From the NCBI RefSeq assembly GCF_013426895.1, contig NZ_AP023176.1, positions 1,488,001 to 1,552,000 on the forward strand: a stretch of DNA of 64,000 nt, in the 5' to 3' direction. Positions 44,242-55,791 of the stretch are shown piece by piece (the stretch's first letter is position 1; each line of letters begins with the position of its first letter). A model generated the notes under the pieces. That model was given only the letters and a program-made list of their open reading frames with translations. It did no database searches and was not told the origin of the DNA. The DNA is from Paraburkholderia largidicola. GTDB lineage: Bacteria; Pseudomonadota; Gammaproteobacteria; Burkholderiales; Burkholderiaceae. The position numbers were made by a program, and so were the translations under genes.

Positions 44242-45579
44242 TCAAGCCGCTTTGAGAGCAACACCATTAGCCGCCACGTGCCCGAGTGATACCGCGTTGA
44301 TGGCGCGCGCCGCGAACTCGGGCGAGCGGTGTGCATAGCGCATCGTCTGTTCGATGCGGCTGTGCCCGAGCCAGCGGCTGACGACATCGAGTGGCGCGCC
44401 GCCCGCGACCGCCCACGTCGCGAATGTATGTCTCAGATCGTGCCAGCGAAAGTTGTGGATTTTTGCAGCGCGCCGAACATCGTCGAATGCCTTGACTTCC
44501 CGTTGCGCGTCGCCGGTTGTGCTCGGAAAAACCAGCAGCGGATAAACGCTTCCGCCGAAACACTGCGCGCGCCACGCCGTCAGCACGGCAAACAGTTCGT
44601 CATTGATCGGCACGACGCGAGAGCGCTTCGTCTTGCTCGTGCGTACAGTAATCTCGCGGCCGTACATATCAATGTCAGTCCAGAGCAGGGAAAGCTGTTC
44701 CTTGCGGCGCAGTCCCGAGTTGAGCGCGAACAGGACCGCAGGCTTCACACAGTCCGCAAAAGTTGCATGAGTTGCCGACACGGAACCGTGACGCGGATCG
44801 GTGTTGATGCGCTCACGTTCGACCCACAGTTGGGTCTCACGCTCGTCAAGCGCCTGATGTAGCCGCTGCGCTTCGTCCCAATGCAGCCATCGGACTCGCT
44901 CCGGTCCTTCATCGGTTTTCGTCACGTTCTCTGCCGGATTGGTGGAGATAACGATGTTCTCGAATGCGTGACTGAAAAGCCCCTTGAGCTTGTTGAGCTT
45001 GCCGTTCATCGTTGCGGGCTTGACACGCTTCTCCGGCAGACCATTCGCGGCGGGGCGCAGCACGCGCGACAGTTCGGCCGTTTTCCAGTCTGAAATTTCT
45101 TTGATCGTGATCTGGTCCAGCGGGCGGTCGAGCCACGACGAGAATGTCTTTTGAATGTCCGCGATGATGCGCGCGCCGGTCGCCCGTTCAGCCTTTACGA
45201 ACGGGCCGTACGTGTCGGCCAAGTACTCCCCCAATGTCGGGACCACCTTGGCCCGGTCGGCTTCTTTCGCGCGCTGGTCGCGTTTGGCGAGAATGGTGCG
45301 GTTGTCGTCGGTGCTATGCTCGACCGTCGCGGCGAACTTCGCCGCCATGTCGCGCGCCTTGCCGGGTTCGGTTCCCGGCCAGTTCGCGATGAACTTGCTG
45401 CCTTGCTGTCGCTTGCCGTCAGCGGTGCGCGGTTTGTCCCAGCGGTAATAGAAAGCGACCGAGCCGGTCGGCGATACCTTGATACAGAACCCGCGCAGCT
45501 TTTCGTCGGGAATGTAGCGCAACTTTCCATTGCCTTCCACGCCCAGCAGATAATCGCGGTTGATGGTGACGCGTGCCAT
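44242..45579 (-). CDS. int: Tyrosine recombinase/integrase of the island
   Basis: 445 residues from the ATG at 45579 (AGAGGGCT upstream; open to 45669 without a site). The N-terminal DUF4102-like arm-binding region includes [21 protein letters not shown] core-binding SAM-like region follows, then the catalytic domain: Arg in [20 protein letters not shown], HxxR in [13 protein letters not shown], and [19 protein letters not shown] with the nucleophile Tyr. It should integrate and excise the island at the 16-bp core. The gene starts about 170 bases from the right core site, reading inward, as usual for integrative islands. Repeats between gene and core may be its arm sites. The gene appears intact. 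Confidence 0.93.
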   Translation of the reverse strand: MARVTINRDYLLGVEGNGKLRYIPDEKLRGFCIKVSPTGSVAFYYRWDKPRTADGKRQQGSKFIANWPGTEPGKARDMAAKFAATVEHSTDDNRTILAKRDQRAKEADRAKVVPTLGEYLADTYGPFVKAERATGARIIADIQKTFSSWLDRPLDQITIKEISDWKTAELSRVLRPAANGLPEKRVKPATMNGKLNKLKGLFSHAFENIVISTNPAENVTKTDEGPERVRWLHWDEAQRLHQALDERETQLWVERERINTDPRHGSVSATHATFADCVKPAVLFALNSGLRRKEQLSLLWTDIDMYGREITVRTSKTKRSRVVPINDELFAVLTAWRAQCFGGSVYPLLVFPSTTGDAQREVKAFDDVRRAAKIHNFRWHDLRHTFATWAVAGGAPLDVVSRWLGHSRIEQTMRYAHRSPEFAARAINAVSLGHVAANGVALKAA

Positions 45580-45628
45580 TTTTAGCCCTCTCCCTAGGTC
45601 GTTGATCGACCGTCGCACAGGGCAGCGT

Positions 45629-45646
45629 AGGACACATAGAGGACAC
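45629..45646 (+). repeat. Paired AGGACAC repeats, right end of island
   Basis: AGGACAC-N4-AGGACAC, matching 34169-34186. It lies about 105 bases inside the right core site. Probable integrase or excision-factor arm sites. Confidence 0.5.
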
Positions 45647-45652
45647 TTTCCG

Positions 45653-45742
45653 TATGACACTCTATGCAACCCTATGCAACTCTATGCAACGTAAGGGCTT
45701 GATTTTTATGGCTTATGACACTCTAAGCAACTCTATGCAACA
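45653..45742 (+). repeat. Direct repeats CTATGCAAC next to the right core site
   Basis: TATGACACTCTATGCAAC is followed by two more ten-base CTATGCAAC units (to 45690). A shorter version, TATGACACTCTAAGCAAC plus one unit, occurs at 45713-45742. The block ends nine bases before the core site. Spacing of ten bases, one helical turn, suggests cooperative protein binding. Confidence 0.65.
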
Positions 45743-45750
45743 GTAGAAAT

Positions 45751-45766
45751 GCCCCGCACAGGGGCA
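45751..45766 (+). other. Candidate attR core (GCCCCGCACAGGGGCA)
   Basis: Identical to 34062-34077. Its left flank is island sequence and its right flank (ACGCGTGAAGCACCGATAAC) is the missing right end of the inverted-repeat element. Confidence 0.75.
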
Positions 45767-46015
45767 ACGCGTGAAGCACCGATAACAAAACGCGGATGCC
45801 AACGCAAAACCCAAAACCAAACCGCCTGCACCGCGAAGGTGCCACACGAACTCTGACGAACCGCCATCGCGCGGCTTGCAAAACCCACGACGACCGCTTA
45901 CGTCCAACACAAAACCGCGTGTGGGCACCACATCCACCCACATCAACCGCACGCGCCCCGCATCAGCCGCCAACAGCCAAACAAAGGCCAGCAGAACAAA
46001 AGCGTCGCAGACAGA
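45767..46015. repeat. Inverted-repeat element copy 2, right end
   Basis: Begins ACGCGTGAAGCACCGATAAC then AAAACGCGGATGCCA, identical to 21912-21947 in copy 1. It ends with AGCGTCGCAGACA at 46001-46013, the outer end mirrored at 31898-31910. Between these it is longer and more diverged than copy 1. The remaining ~160 bases to the RND gene show a small hairpin (CCGCC-ATCA-GGCGG type near 46097) but no gene. Confidence 0.75.
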
Positions 46016-46179
46016 CATCCACCCGCCCCGAACATCAAAACCTGACATCTGTTTCCCCCGCGACAAGCGGTAACGCACAGCAACACCCCCGTAACCCGCC
46101 ATCAGGCGGCCCGCCCTAGCATCGTTGTCATCTCGCCCGCCGCATGCCCGCGCGCACGGGCTGTCTCCGACAACTGTTG

Positions 46180-49704
<3,525 letters not shown>

Positions 49705-49802
49705 ATATTCGCGTCACACGATCCATTCCCGCCGTTTGCTCAAATAGATAGCAGAAATAGTTGGTTTGGCCGCCAGAAAGCGTTCACTAGACTGCAACTC
49801 AT

Positions 49803-49816
49803 CTTGTCATAACAAG
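49803..49816. promoter_or_regulatory. Candidate GntR/UTRA operator
   Basis: CTTGTCATAACAAG is a near-perfect palindrome (CTTGT/ACAAG) eight bases before the regulator's ATG. Position and symmetry suggest autoregulation of the regulator and the operon it heads. Confidence 0.5.
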
Positions 49817-49823
49817 TTGAGCC

Positions 49824-50615
49824 ATGTCGAAACCGGCCAGCCCCCTTGCCCCCGTCGCCTCCGTGCCGCTCTACGCGCAGATCAAAGATGCGCTGCGCGT
49901 GCAGATTCTCGACGGCACCTACGCGCCGCATTCGCAGATGCCGTCCGAGCACGAACTCTGCGCGATGTACGGCGTGAGCCGCATCACCGTGCGCCAGGCG
50001 CTCGGCGACCTGCAAAAAGAAGGTCTGTTGTTCAAGCTGCACGGCAAAGGCACGTTCGTGTCGAAACCCAAGGCCTTTCAGAACGTGAGTTCGCTGCAGG
50101 GCTTTGCGGAAGCGATGTCGTCGATGGGCTATGAGATCGTCAACCAGTTGCGCAGCTTTCGTGTCGTCGAAGCCAATCGTCATGTGGCCGCGCGCCTTGG
50201 GCTCGAAGAAGGCGCGCCCGTCACGGAAATCCATCGCGTGCGGCTGCTCAATCGCGAGCCGGTATCGCTCGAACTGACGTGGCTTCCCGAAGCGCTCGGC
50301 ACGCGTCTCGCGAACGCCGATCTCGTGACGCGCGACATCTTCCTGATCCTCGAAAACGACTGCGGCGTGCCGCTCGGCCATGCGGATGTCGCGATCGACG
50401 CGATCCTCGCCGACGACGAAATCGTCGACGCGTTGCGGGTCGAGGAAGGCAGTCCCGTGCTGCGCATCGACCGGCTCACGCACGACGCGGCAGGCACGCC
50501 GATCGACTACGAACATCTGTACTTTCGCGGCGATGCGTTTCAGTACCGCTTCCGTATCGACCGGGAAAAGGCGGGCAAAAACGCAAGGCACAACGCAACG
50601 AGGAAAGCGCGATGA
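49824..50615 (+). CDS. GntR-family regulator with UTRA domain (HutC subfamily)
   Basis: 263 residues. The winged helix is at ~15-85 (VPLYAQIKDALRVQILDGTY, MPSEHELCAMYGVSRITVRQ, LQKEGLLFKLHGKGTFVSKP). The UTRA ligand domain follows, with VSSLQGFAEAMSSMGYEIVN, GLEEGAPVTEIHRVRLLNRE, and EEGSPVLRIDRLTHDAAG. It heads the plus-strand sulfur-type operon and overlaps the flavoprotein gene by four bases, so it is probably autoregulated and controls the genes behind it. The ligand is unknown. Confidence 0.9.
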   Translation: MSKPASPLAPVASVPLYAQIKDALRVQILDGTYAPHSQMPSEHELCAMYGVSRITVRQALGDLQKEGLLFKLHGKGTFVSKPKAFQNVSSLQGFAEAMSSMGYEIVNQLRSFRVVEANRHVAARLGLEEGAPVTEIHRVRLLNREPVSLELTWLPEALGTRLANADLVTRDIFLILENDCGVPLGHADVAIDAILADDEIVDALRVEEGSPVLRIDRLTHDAAGTPIDYEHLYFRGDAFQYRFRIDREKAGKNARHNATRKAR

Positions 50616-52378
50616 ACACCCATGTACTCGAATACGACATCGTCGTGGTCGGCGGTGGAACGGCGGGGCCGATGGCCGCTGTCAAGGCGAAGGAAGCCAA
50701 TCCGAACCTGAAGGTCTTGCTGCTCGAAAAAGCCAACGTCAAACGCAGCGGCGCGATCTCGATGGGCATGGACGGCCTGAACAATGCCGTCATTCCCGGC
50801 CACGCGACACCCGAGCAATACACGCGCGAAATCACGATCGCCAACGACGGCATCGTCGACCAGGCCGCCGTCTACGCATACGCGAGGCACAGTTTCAAAA
50901 CGATCGAAGAACTCGACCGTTGGGGCGTGAAGTTCGAAAAGGACGGCACGGGCGATTACGCGGTGAAGAAAGTGCACCACATGGGCTCGTATGTGCTGCC
51001 GATGCCCGAAGGACACGACATCAAGAAAGTACTGTACCGGCAACTGAAACGCGCCCGCATCGCGATCACGAATCGCATCGTCGCGACGCGCCTGTTGACC
51101 GATGCACAGGGCAATGTGAACGGTGTCATGGGCTTCGATTGCCGCACGGCCGAGTTCTACGTGGTTCGCGCGAAAGCGGTGATTCTGTCGTGCGGCGCGG
51201 CGGGCCGGCTCGGCCTGCCCGCATCCGGCTACCTGATGGGCACCTACGAGAACCCGACCAACGCGGGCGACGGCTATGCGATGGCCTATCACGCGGGCGC
51301 GGCGCTCGCGAATCTCGAATGCTTCCAGATCAACCCGTTGATCAAGGACTACAACGGTCCCGCCTGTGCGTATGTGACGGGGCCACTGGGCGGCTTCACG
51401 GCGAACGGCAAAGGCGAACGCTTTATCGAATGCGATTACTGGAGCGGGCAGATGATGTGGGAGTTCTACCAGGAACTCCAGAGCGGCAACGGCCCCGTGT
51501 TTCTGAAGCTAGACCACCTCGCCGAAGAAACCATCCAGACCATCGAACAGATCCTGCACACCAACGAACGTCCGAGCCGTGGGCGCTTTCACGCGGGACG
51601 CGGCACCGATTACCGGCAGCAGATGGTCGAGATGCATATCTCCGAGATCGGATTTTGCAGCGGACACAGCGCGTCGGGCGTGTATGTCAATGAGCGCGCG
51701 GAGACGACAGTGGGCGGCCTTTACGCCGCCGGCGACATGGCGGCCGTGCCGCACAACTACATGCTCGGCGCGTTCACGTACGGCTGGTTTGCCGGCCAGA
51801 GCGCAGCCGCTTTCGTTGCGGGCCGCGAACATACACCCGTCGATCAGGAACAGATCGATGCCGAACGCGCGCGCGTCTATGCGCCACTCGAACGCGAACA
51901 TGGGCTTGCGCCTGCGCAGGTCGAGTACAAGCTGCGCCGCATGGTCAACGATTATCTGCAGCCGCCCAAGGTGACACGCAAGATGGAGATCGGCCTGCAA
52001 CGCTTCGATGAAATCACCGACGACATCGCGTCGATCAAGGCCACGCATCCGCATGAACTGATGCGCGCCGCCGAAGTGCGCGCGATTCGCGATTGCGCCG
52101 AAATGGCTGCGCGCGCGTCGCTGTTTCGCACGGAGAGCCGCTGGGGTCTGTATCACCATCGCGTCGATTATCCGCAGCGCAATGACGCCGACTGGTTCTG
52201 CCATACACATCTTCGCAAGGATGCATCGGGCCGCATGACCAGCGAAAAACGCGCTGTCGAGCCGTACATCGTGCCGCTCGACGAACGCGAGCGCGGCTCA
52301 TACAGCAACCTGCGCATTCACGACGACAAACCCGATCTGCGCGCGAACGCCCAGGCGCTCGCCGACGTCACCGCCTGA
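50612..52378 (+). CDS. AprA-like FAD-dependent fumarate reductase/succinate dehydrogenase family flavoprotein
   Basis: 588 residues from ATG 50612 (GAGGAAAGCGCG upstream). FAD-binding VVVGGGTAGPMAAVKAKEAN at the N-terminus; then KRSGAISMGMDGLNNAVIPG, EELDRWGVKFEKDGTGDYAV, AVILSCGAAGRLGLPASG, the ending of the FAD domain GGLYAAGDMAAVPHNYMLG, and a C-terminal helical domain. Overall layout is close to the alpha subunit of adenylylsulfate reductase (AprA) rather than to SdhA/FrdA; it has RPSRGRFHAGRGTDYRQQMV and HYxxxxHR-type residues near RWGLYHHRVDYPQ. A small 2x[4Fe-4S] ferredoxin gene follows, as with AprB. The reaction is probably a two-electron redox step on a sulfur compound, but that is inferred from neighbours. 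Confidence 0.82.
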   Translation: MNTHVLEYDIVVVGGGTAGPMAAVKAKEANPNLKVLLLEKANVKRSGAISMGMDGLNNAVIPGHATPEQYTREITIANDGIVDQAAVYAYARHSFKTIEELDRWGVKFEKDGTGDYAVKKVHHMGSYVLPMPEGHDIKKVLYRQLKRARIAITNRIVATRLLTDAQGNVNGVMGFDCRTAEFYVVRAKAVILSCGAAGRLGLPASGYLMGTYENPTNAGDGYAMAYHAGAALANLECFQINPLIKDYNGPACAYVTGPLGGFTANGKGERFIECDYWSGQMMWEFYQELQSGNGPVFLKLDHLAEETIQTIEQILHTNERPSRGRFHAGRGTDYRQQMVEMHISEIGFCSGHSASGVYVNERAETTVGGLYAAGDMAAVPHNYMLGAFTYGWFAGQSAAAFVAGREHTPVDQEQIDAERARVYAPLEREHGLAPAQVEYKLRRMVNDYLQPPKVTRKMEIGLQRFDEITDDIASIKATHPHELMRAAEVRAIRDCAEMAARASLFRTESRWGLYHHRVDYPQRNDADWFCHTHLRKDASGRMTSEKRAVEPYIVPLDERERGSYSNLRIHDDKPDLRANAQALADVTA

Positions 52379-52391
52379 CAGGAGCACTGCG

Positions 52392-52637
52392 ATGTCCTTC
52401 ACACCCCACGACATTCTTCATCGAAGCGCGGCACCCGTCACGATCGACGAAAGCAGATGCATCGCCGATAAAGGCTGCACGGTATGCGTCGATGTGTGCC
52501 CACTCGATCTGCTCGCGATCGACGTCAGCAAAGGCAAGGCCTACATGCAGTTCGACGAATGCTGGTACTGCATGCCGTGCGAACAGGATTGCCCGACGGG
52601 CGCCGTGAAAGTCGATATCCCCTATCTGCTGCGCTAG
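52392..52637 (+). CDS. 2x[4Fe-4S] ferredoxin, AprB-like electron carrier
   Basis: 81 residues with AGGAGCACTGCG before the ATG. Two cluster motifs: CIADKGCTVCVDVCP and CWYCMPCEQDCP, eight cysteines in total. It is much shorter than AprB (about 150 residues), lacking the C-terminal tail that wraps AprA. It starts 13 bases after the flavoprotein stop and is presumably its electron partner in the cytoplasm. The family annotation as a ferredoxin-type protein is safe; the AprB relationship rests on the partner. Confidence 0.9.
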   Translation: MSFTPHDILHRSAAPVTIDESRCIADKGCTVCVDVCPLDLLAIDVSKGKAYMQFDECWYCMPCEQDCPTGAVKVDIPYLLR

Positions 52638-52664
52638 CAAGCCACCCACCCAAGAGCCGACATC

Positions 52665-54092
52665 ATGACCATTCGCTACGCTCTACCTCACTTCATTTCC
52701 ATCGCCGCGCTCGCATTCGCTGCGGGCACGGCGAATGCCGAAACGATCCGCGTCGCCATCGGCACGCAGGACACGACGATCAACTGCGCGACAGGCGGCC
52801 TGCTGATCCGCGAACTGAATCTGCTCGACAAGTATCTGCCGCATACGGGCAAATACAAGGACGTGAGCTATGACGTGCAATGGAAGGACTTCACGTCCGG
52901 CGCGCCCATCACGAACGAGATGGTCGCGGGCAAGCTCGATTTCGGCGTGATGGCGGATTTCCCGGGCTCGCTGAATGGCGCGGCGTTCCAGAAAGCGGGA
53001 CGCAAGAGCGTGTTCATTACCGTGTTGTCGGGCAGCGTGGATGGCAGCGGCAACGGCATCGTCGTGCCGGAGAATTCGTCCATCCGTTCGATCGCCGACC
53101 TCAAGGGCAAAACGATTTCCGTGCCGTTCGCATCGACGTCGCACGGCATGCTGCTGCGTGCGATCAAGGCGCAAGGCTGGAATCCCGAAACCGACGTGAA
53201 CATCATCACGCAGGCACCGGAGGTGGCGGGCAGCGCGTTGAAGGCGAACAAGATCGATGCGCATGCGGACTTCGTGCCGTTCGCGGATCTGTTTCCTTAT
53301 CGCGGCATTGCGCGCAAGATTTACGACGGCGCGCAAAGTCATGTGCCCACGTATCACGGCGCACTCGTCGATGCGGCCTACGCGCAGAAGTACCCCGAAG
53401 TGGTTGTCGCGTATCTGCGCGCCGCCATCGAGGCGAACCGCCTGATCGCGCAAGACCCCGAGAAATACAGCCTGCTGATCCAGAAGACGACGGGCATCGA
53501 AGCCCCCGTCGATTATCTGTATCACGGCCCGCTCGGTCTGCAGACACGCGACCTCACATGGAAGCCGGAGTACCGTCAGGCCACGGCGACCGCAATCGAA
53601 ACGCTCAAGCTGCTGAAGAAAACCGATGTCGATCTGGACGTGAACACGTTCATCGACGACCGCTATATCCGCCAGGCATTCAAGGAATCCGGGCTCGACT
53701 ACGACGCCGCGCTGAAGAACTACGCGAAGCAGCCGCTCGTCGCCAACGACGTCGTAACAGGCAAGCCAATCCGCGACTTCAACGACGTCGCTCAGGTGTG
53801 GCTCGACAACGAAGCGAAGGTCCGCAATTACGCATCGGCGGATGAAGCGTTCGCGGCACTCGGCAAGATCGAGCAGTCGGGCGGCAAGGCGCGTGCGGTG
53901 TTCGTTCACGATCATGCAAGCGGCCTCAAGCTGTTCGCCAGCCAGGCGTGGTACGTGAAGGACGCGCATGGCGCGATCACGGCGTTCCTGCTGAAAGCGG
54001 GTGCCGACCAGTACGCGCAGCAGGTCTCAGGCTCGGTTGTCGATTTTGCCGCCGCGAAAACGGGCGCGGCGCAAGCCGTCGCGTCGCGCTGA
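52665..54092 (+). CDS. ABC transporter substrate-binding protein (NMT1/SsuA-like) with NosL-like C-terminal extension
   Basis: 475 residues, versus about 320-340 for the family. Signal peptide HFISIAALAFAAGTANA. The binding fold has TIRVAIGTQDTTINCATGG, VAGKLDFGVMADFPGSLNGA, ADLKGKTISVPFASTSHGML and KANKIDAHADFVPFADLF. The last ~85 residues resemble NosL: AVFVHDHASGLKLFASQAWYV and AFLLKAGADQYAQQ followed by GSVVDF, as in NosL's xYVxDY ... AxYV ... FxxxxDAxxF ... GGxVLxF. NosL binds copper, so the tail might bind a metal, but the fusion is unusual. Permease and ATPase genes follow. It likely captures a sulfonate or related anion. Confidence 0.85.
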   Translation: MTIRYALPHFISIAALAFAAGTANAETIRVAIGTQDTTINCATGGLLIRELNLLDKYLPHTGKYKDVSYDVQWKDFTSGAPITNEMVAGKLDFGVMADFPGSLNGAAFQKAGRKSVFITVLSGSVDGSGNGIVVPENSSIRSIADLKGKTISVPFASTSHGMLLRAIKAQGWNPETDVNIITQAPEVAGSALKANKIDAHADFVPFADLFPYRGIARKIYDGAQSHVPTYHGALVDAAYAQKYPEVVVAYLRAAIEANRLIAQDPEKYSLLIQKTTGIEAPVDYLYHGPLGLQTRDLTWKPEYRQATATAIETLKLLKKTDVDLDVNTFIDDRYIRQAFKESGLDYDAALKNYAKQPLVANDVVTGKPIRDFNDVAQVWLDNEAKVRNYASADEAFAALGKIEQSGGKARAVFVHDHASGLKLFASQAWYVKDAHGAITAFLLKAGADQYAQQVSGSVVDFAAAKTGAAQAVASR

Positions 54093-54128
54093 GCGCGTTC
54101 ATCGTCACGCCTTATCGGGAAAACGTCT

Positions 54129-54974
54129 ATGGCCGCCACTTTTGAACTCCACGACAGACGCGAATCGGGGCGCCGACGCGCACCTCTCTTTGCACCTTCG
54201 ACCCAACGCCGCGCGTGGCGCGCGGCGTCGCTCGCCGCATGCGTCGCGCTCTGGCAACTGGCCGTGCACTTCAGGCTGTCGGCGGGGTTCATCACGTTCG
54301 CGAACGTGCCCGCGCCCTCCGATGCGCTGCCCGCGCTGTGGTCGCTGCTGCATTCGCCAAAGCTGCCGATGCATCTGGCCGCGAGCATCTGGCGCGTGCT
54401 GGCGGGCTTCTGTGTCGCGGCTGTGGTCGGCGTCGGCCTGGGTCTGGCGATCGGACGTTACCGTGCCGTCGAAGATACCGCGCTGCCCGCGCTCGAAGTG
54501 CTGCGCCCGATTCCCGCCGTCGCGTGGATACCGCTCGCGATCCTGATGTTTCCGTCATCGGAACTCAGCATGATGTTCATCACGTTCATCGGCGCGCTGT
54601 TTCCGATCCTGCTCAACACCGTGCACGGCGTGGAAGGCGTCGATCCACGGCTCGTCGCGACCGCTCGCAGCCTCGGCACGAAACCGCTCGCGCTGTATAC
54701 CGAAGTCATACTGCCCAGCGCCGCGCCCGCGATCTTCACGGGCCTCGCGATCGGCATGGGGACCGCGTGGTTCTGTCTCGTGACGGCAGAAATGATTGCA
54801 GGCCAATACGGGATCGGTTATTTCACGTGGGAATCGTACACGCTGCAGAACTACCCCGATATCGTCGTCGGCATGGCGCTGATCGGCGCGCTCGGGATGG
54901 GCAGCAGCGTACTCGTCAAACGGTTGGGCATCGCGCTGACGCCGTGGTACAGACTGCAGGAGACCCGCCGATGA
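54129..54974 (+). CDS. ABC transporter permease (SsuC/TauC type)
   Basis: 281 residues with about six hydrophobic segments (AASLAACVALWQLAVHF, LAASIWRVLAGFCVAAVVGVG, SELSMMFITFIGALFPILLN). The EAA loop that contacts the ATPase is ARSLGTKPLALYTEVILPSA, as in sulfonate, taurine and nitrate importers. Text LEVLRPIPAVAWIPLAILMF is diagnostic for the NitT/TauT permease family. Stop overlaps the ATPase gene start by four bases. Forms the membrane channel for the substrate delivered by the preceding binding protein. Confidence 0.94.
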   Translation: MAATFELHDRRESGRRRAPLFAPSTQRRAWRAASLAACVALWQLAVHFRLSAGFITFANVPAPSDALPALWSLLHSPKLPMHLAASIWRVLAGFCVAAVVGVGLGLAIGRYRAVEDTALPALEVLRPIPAVAWIPLAILMFPSSELSMMFITFIGALFPILLNTVHGVEGVDPRLVATARSLGTKPLALYTEVILPSAAPAIFTGLAIGMGTAWFCLVTAEMIAGQYGIGYFTWESYTLQNYPDIVVGMALIGALGMGSSVLVKRLGIALTPWYRLQETRR

Positions 54975-55762
54975 GCAGCGTCGCCATTGAAGCCGCCTCT
55001 GCGGCGGCCAGCATCCGCGTGCGCGGACTGGGCGTCGAAGTCGGTCCGCCGCATGCACGTATCGCGACGCTCGACGGCCTCGACGTCGATATCGCGCCCG
55101 GTCAGTTCGTCTGCGTACTCGGCCCTTCGGGCTGCGGCAAGTCGACCTTGCTCGGCGCGATCGCGGGCCACATCGCCGCGACGCACGGCACGATTGCCGT
55201 CGACGATGAAACCGTCGACCGTCCGCATCCCGAGCGCGGCCTCGTGTTTCAGCAGCACACGCTGTTTCCGTGGAAACGCGTGATCGACAACGTCGCATTC
55301 GGTCTCAAGATGAAGGGACTCGGCGCGAGCGAGCGGCGCAGGCAGGCGGCTGAACTGCTGGAACTCGTCGGATTGGGCGGCTTCGATGCGCATTACCCCG
55401 CGCAGCTGTCGGGCGGCATGCAGCAGCGCGTCGAGATCGCACGCGTACTGATCAACCGGCCGCGCGTGCTGCTGATGGACGAGCCGTTCGGCGCGCTCGA
55501 CGCGCAGACGCGCCGCATGATGCAGACGCTGCTGCTCGATATCTGGGCGAAGGTGCGCACCACCGTCGTGTTCGTCACGCACGACATCGAAGAAGCGCTG
55601 TTTCTCGCCGACCGCATCCTGATGTTGTCGCAGCGCCCGGCACGCGTGGTCGCCGATATCCCCGTGCTGCTGGAGCGCCCGCGTCGCGACGATACGACAC
55701 TCGACCCCGCCTTCATCGATATCAAGCGCCAGTGCCTCGCGCTGCTGCGCGAGTCGGCCTGA
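54971..55762 (+). CDS. ABC transporter ATPase (SsuB/TauB type)
   Basis: 263 residues from ATG 54971, overlapping the permease stop (the frame is open further back inside the permease but that is spurious). Walker A GPSGCGKSTLL, Q-loop VFQQHTLFPW, signature LSGGMQQRVEIAR, Walker B VLLMDEPFGALD and H-loop VFVTHDIEEALFLADR. It powers import of the substrate from the preceding binding protein. The NitT/TauT family assignment agrees with the permease. Confidence 0.95.
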   Translation: MSSVAIEAASAAASIRVRGLGVEVGPPHARIATLDGLDVDIAPGQFVCVLGPSGCGKSTLLGAIAGHIAATHGTIAVDDETVDRPHPERGLVFQQHTLFPWKRVIDNVAFGLKMKGLGASERRRQAAELLELVGLGGFDAHYPAQLSGGMQQRVEIARVLINRPRVLLMDEPFGALDAQTRRMMQTLLLDIWAKVRTTVVFVTHDIEEALFLADRILMLSQRPARVVADIPVLLERPRRDDTTLDPAFIDIKRQCLALLRESA

Positions 55763-55791
55763 CGCCGCGCTACTTCACACTTTGATCGTCC

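Larger units (their letters stand above)
34078..45766. mobile_element. 11.7-kb integrative island carrying a type I secretion system
   Basis: The interval between two direct repeats of GCCCCGCACAGGGGCA contains a tyrosine integrase next to its right end. It also holds a T1SS operon with its likely substrate and a three-gene unknown operon. Codon use and GC content are visibly lower than in the flanking chromosome. Removing it joins the left flank (ending in GCCCCGCACAGGGGCA) to ACGCGTGAAGCACCGATAAC, which recreates exactly the arrangement seen uninterrupted at 21898-21930 in copy 1. AGGACAC-N4-AGGACAC occurs just inside both ends. No plasmid or conjugation genes are present, so mobility would depend on the integrase and outside help. 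Confidence 0.78.

Noticed and set aside
45653..45742. CTATGCAAC repeats as a CRISPR array or plasmid origin iterons
   Set aside because: Units are ten bases with no spacers, there are no cas or rep genes, and they sit beside the integrase core site.
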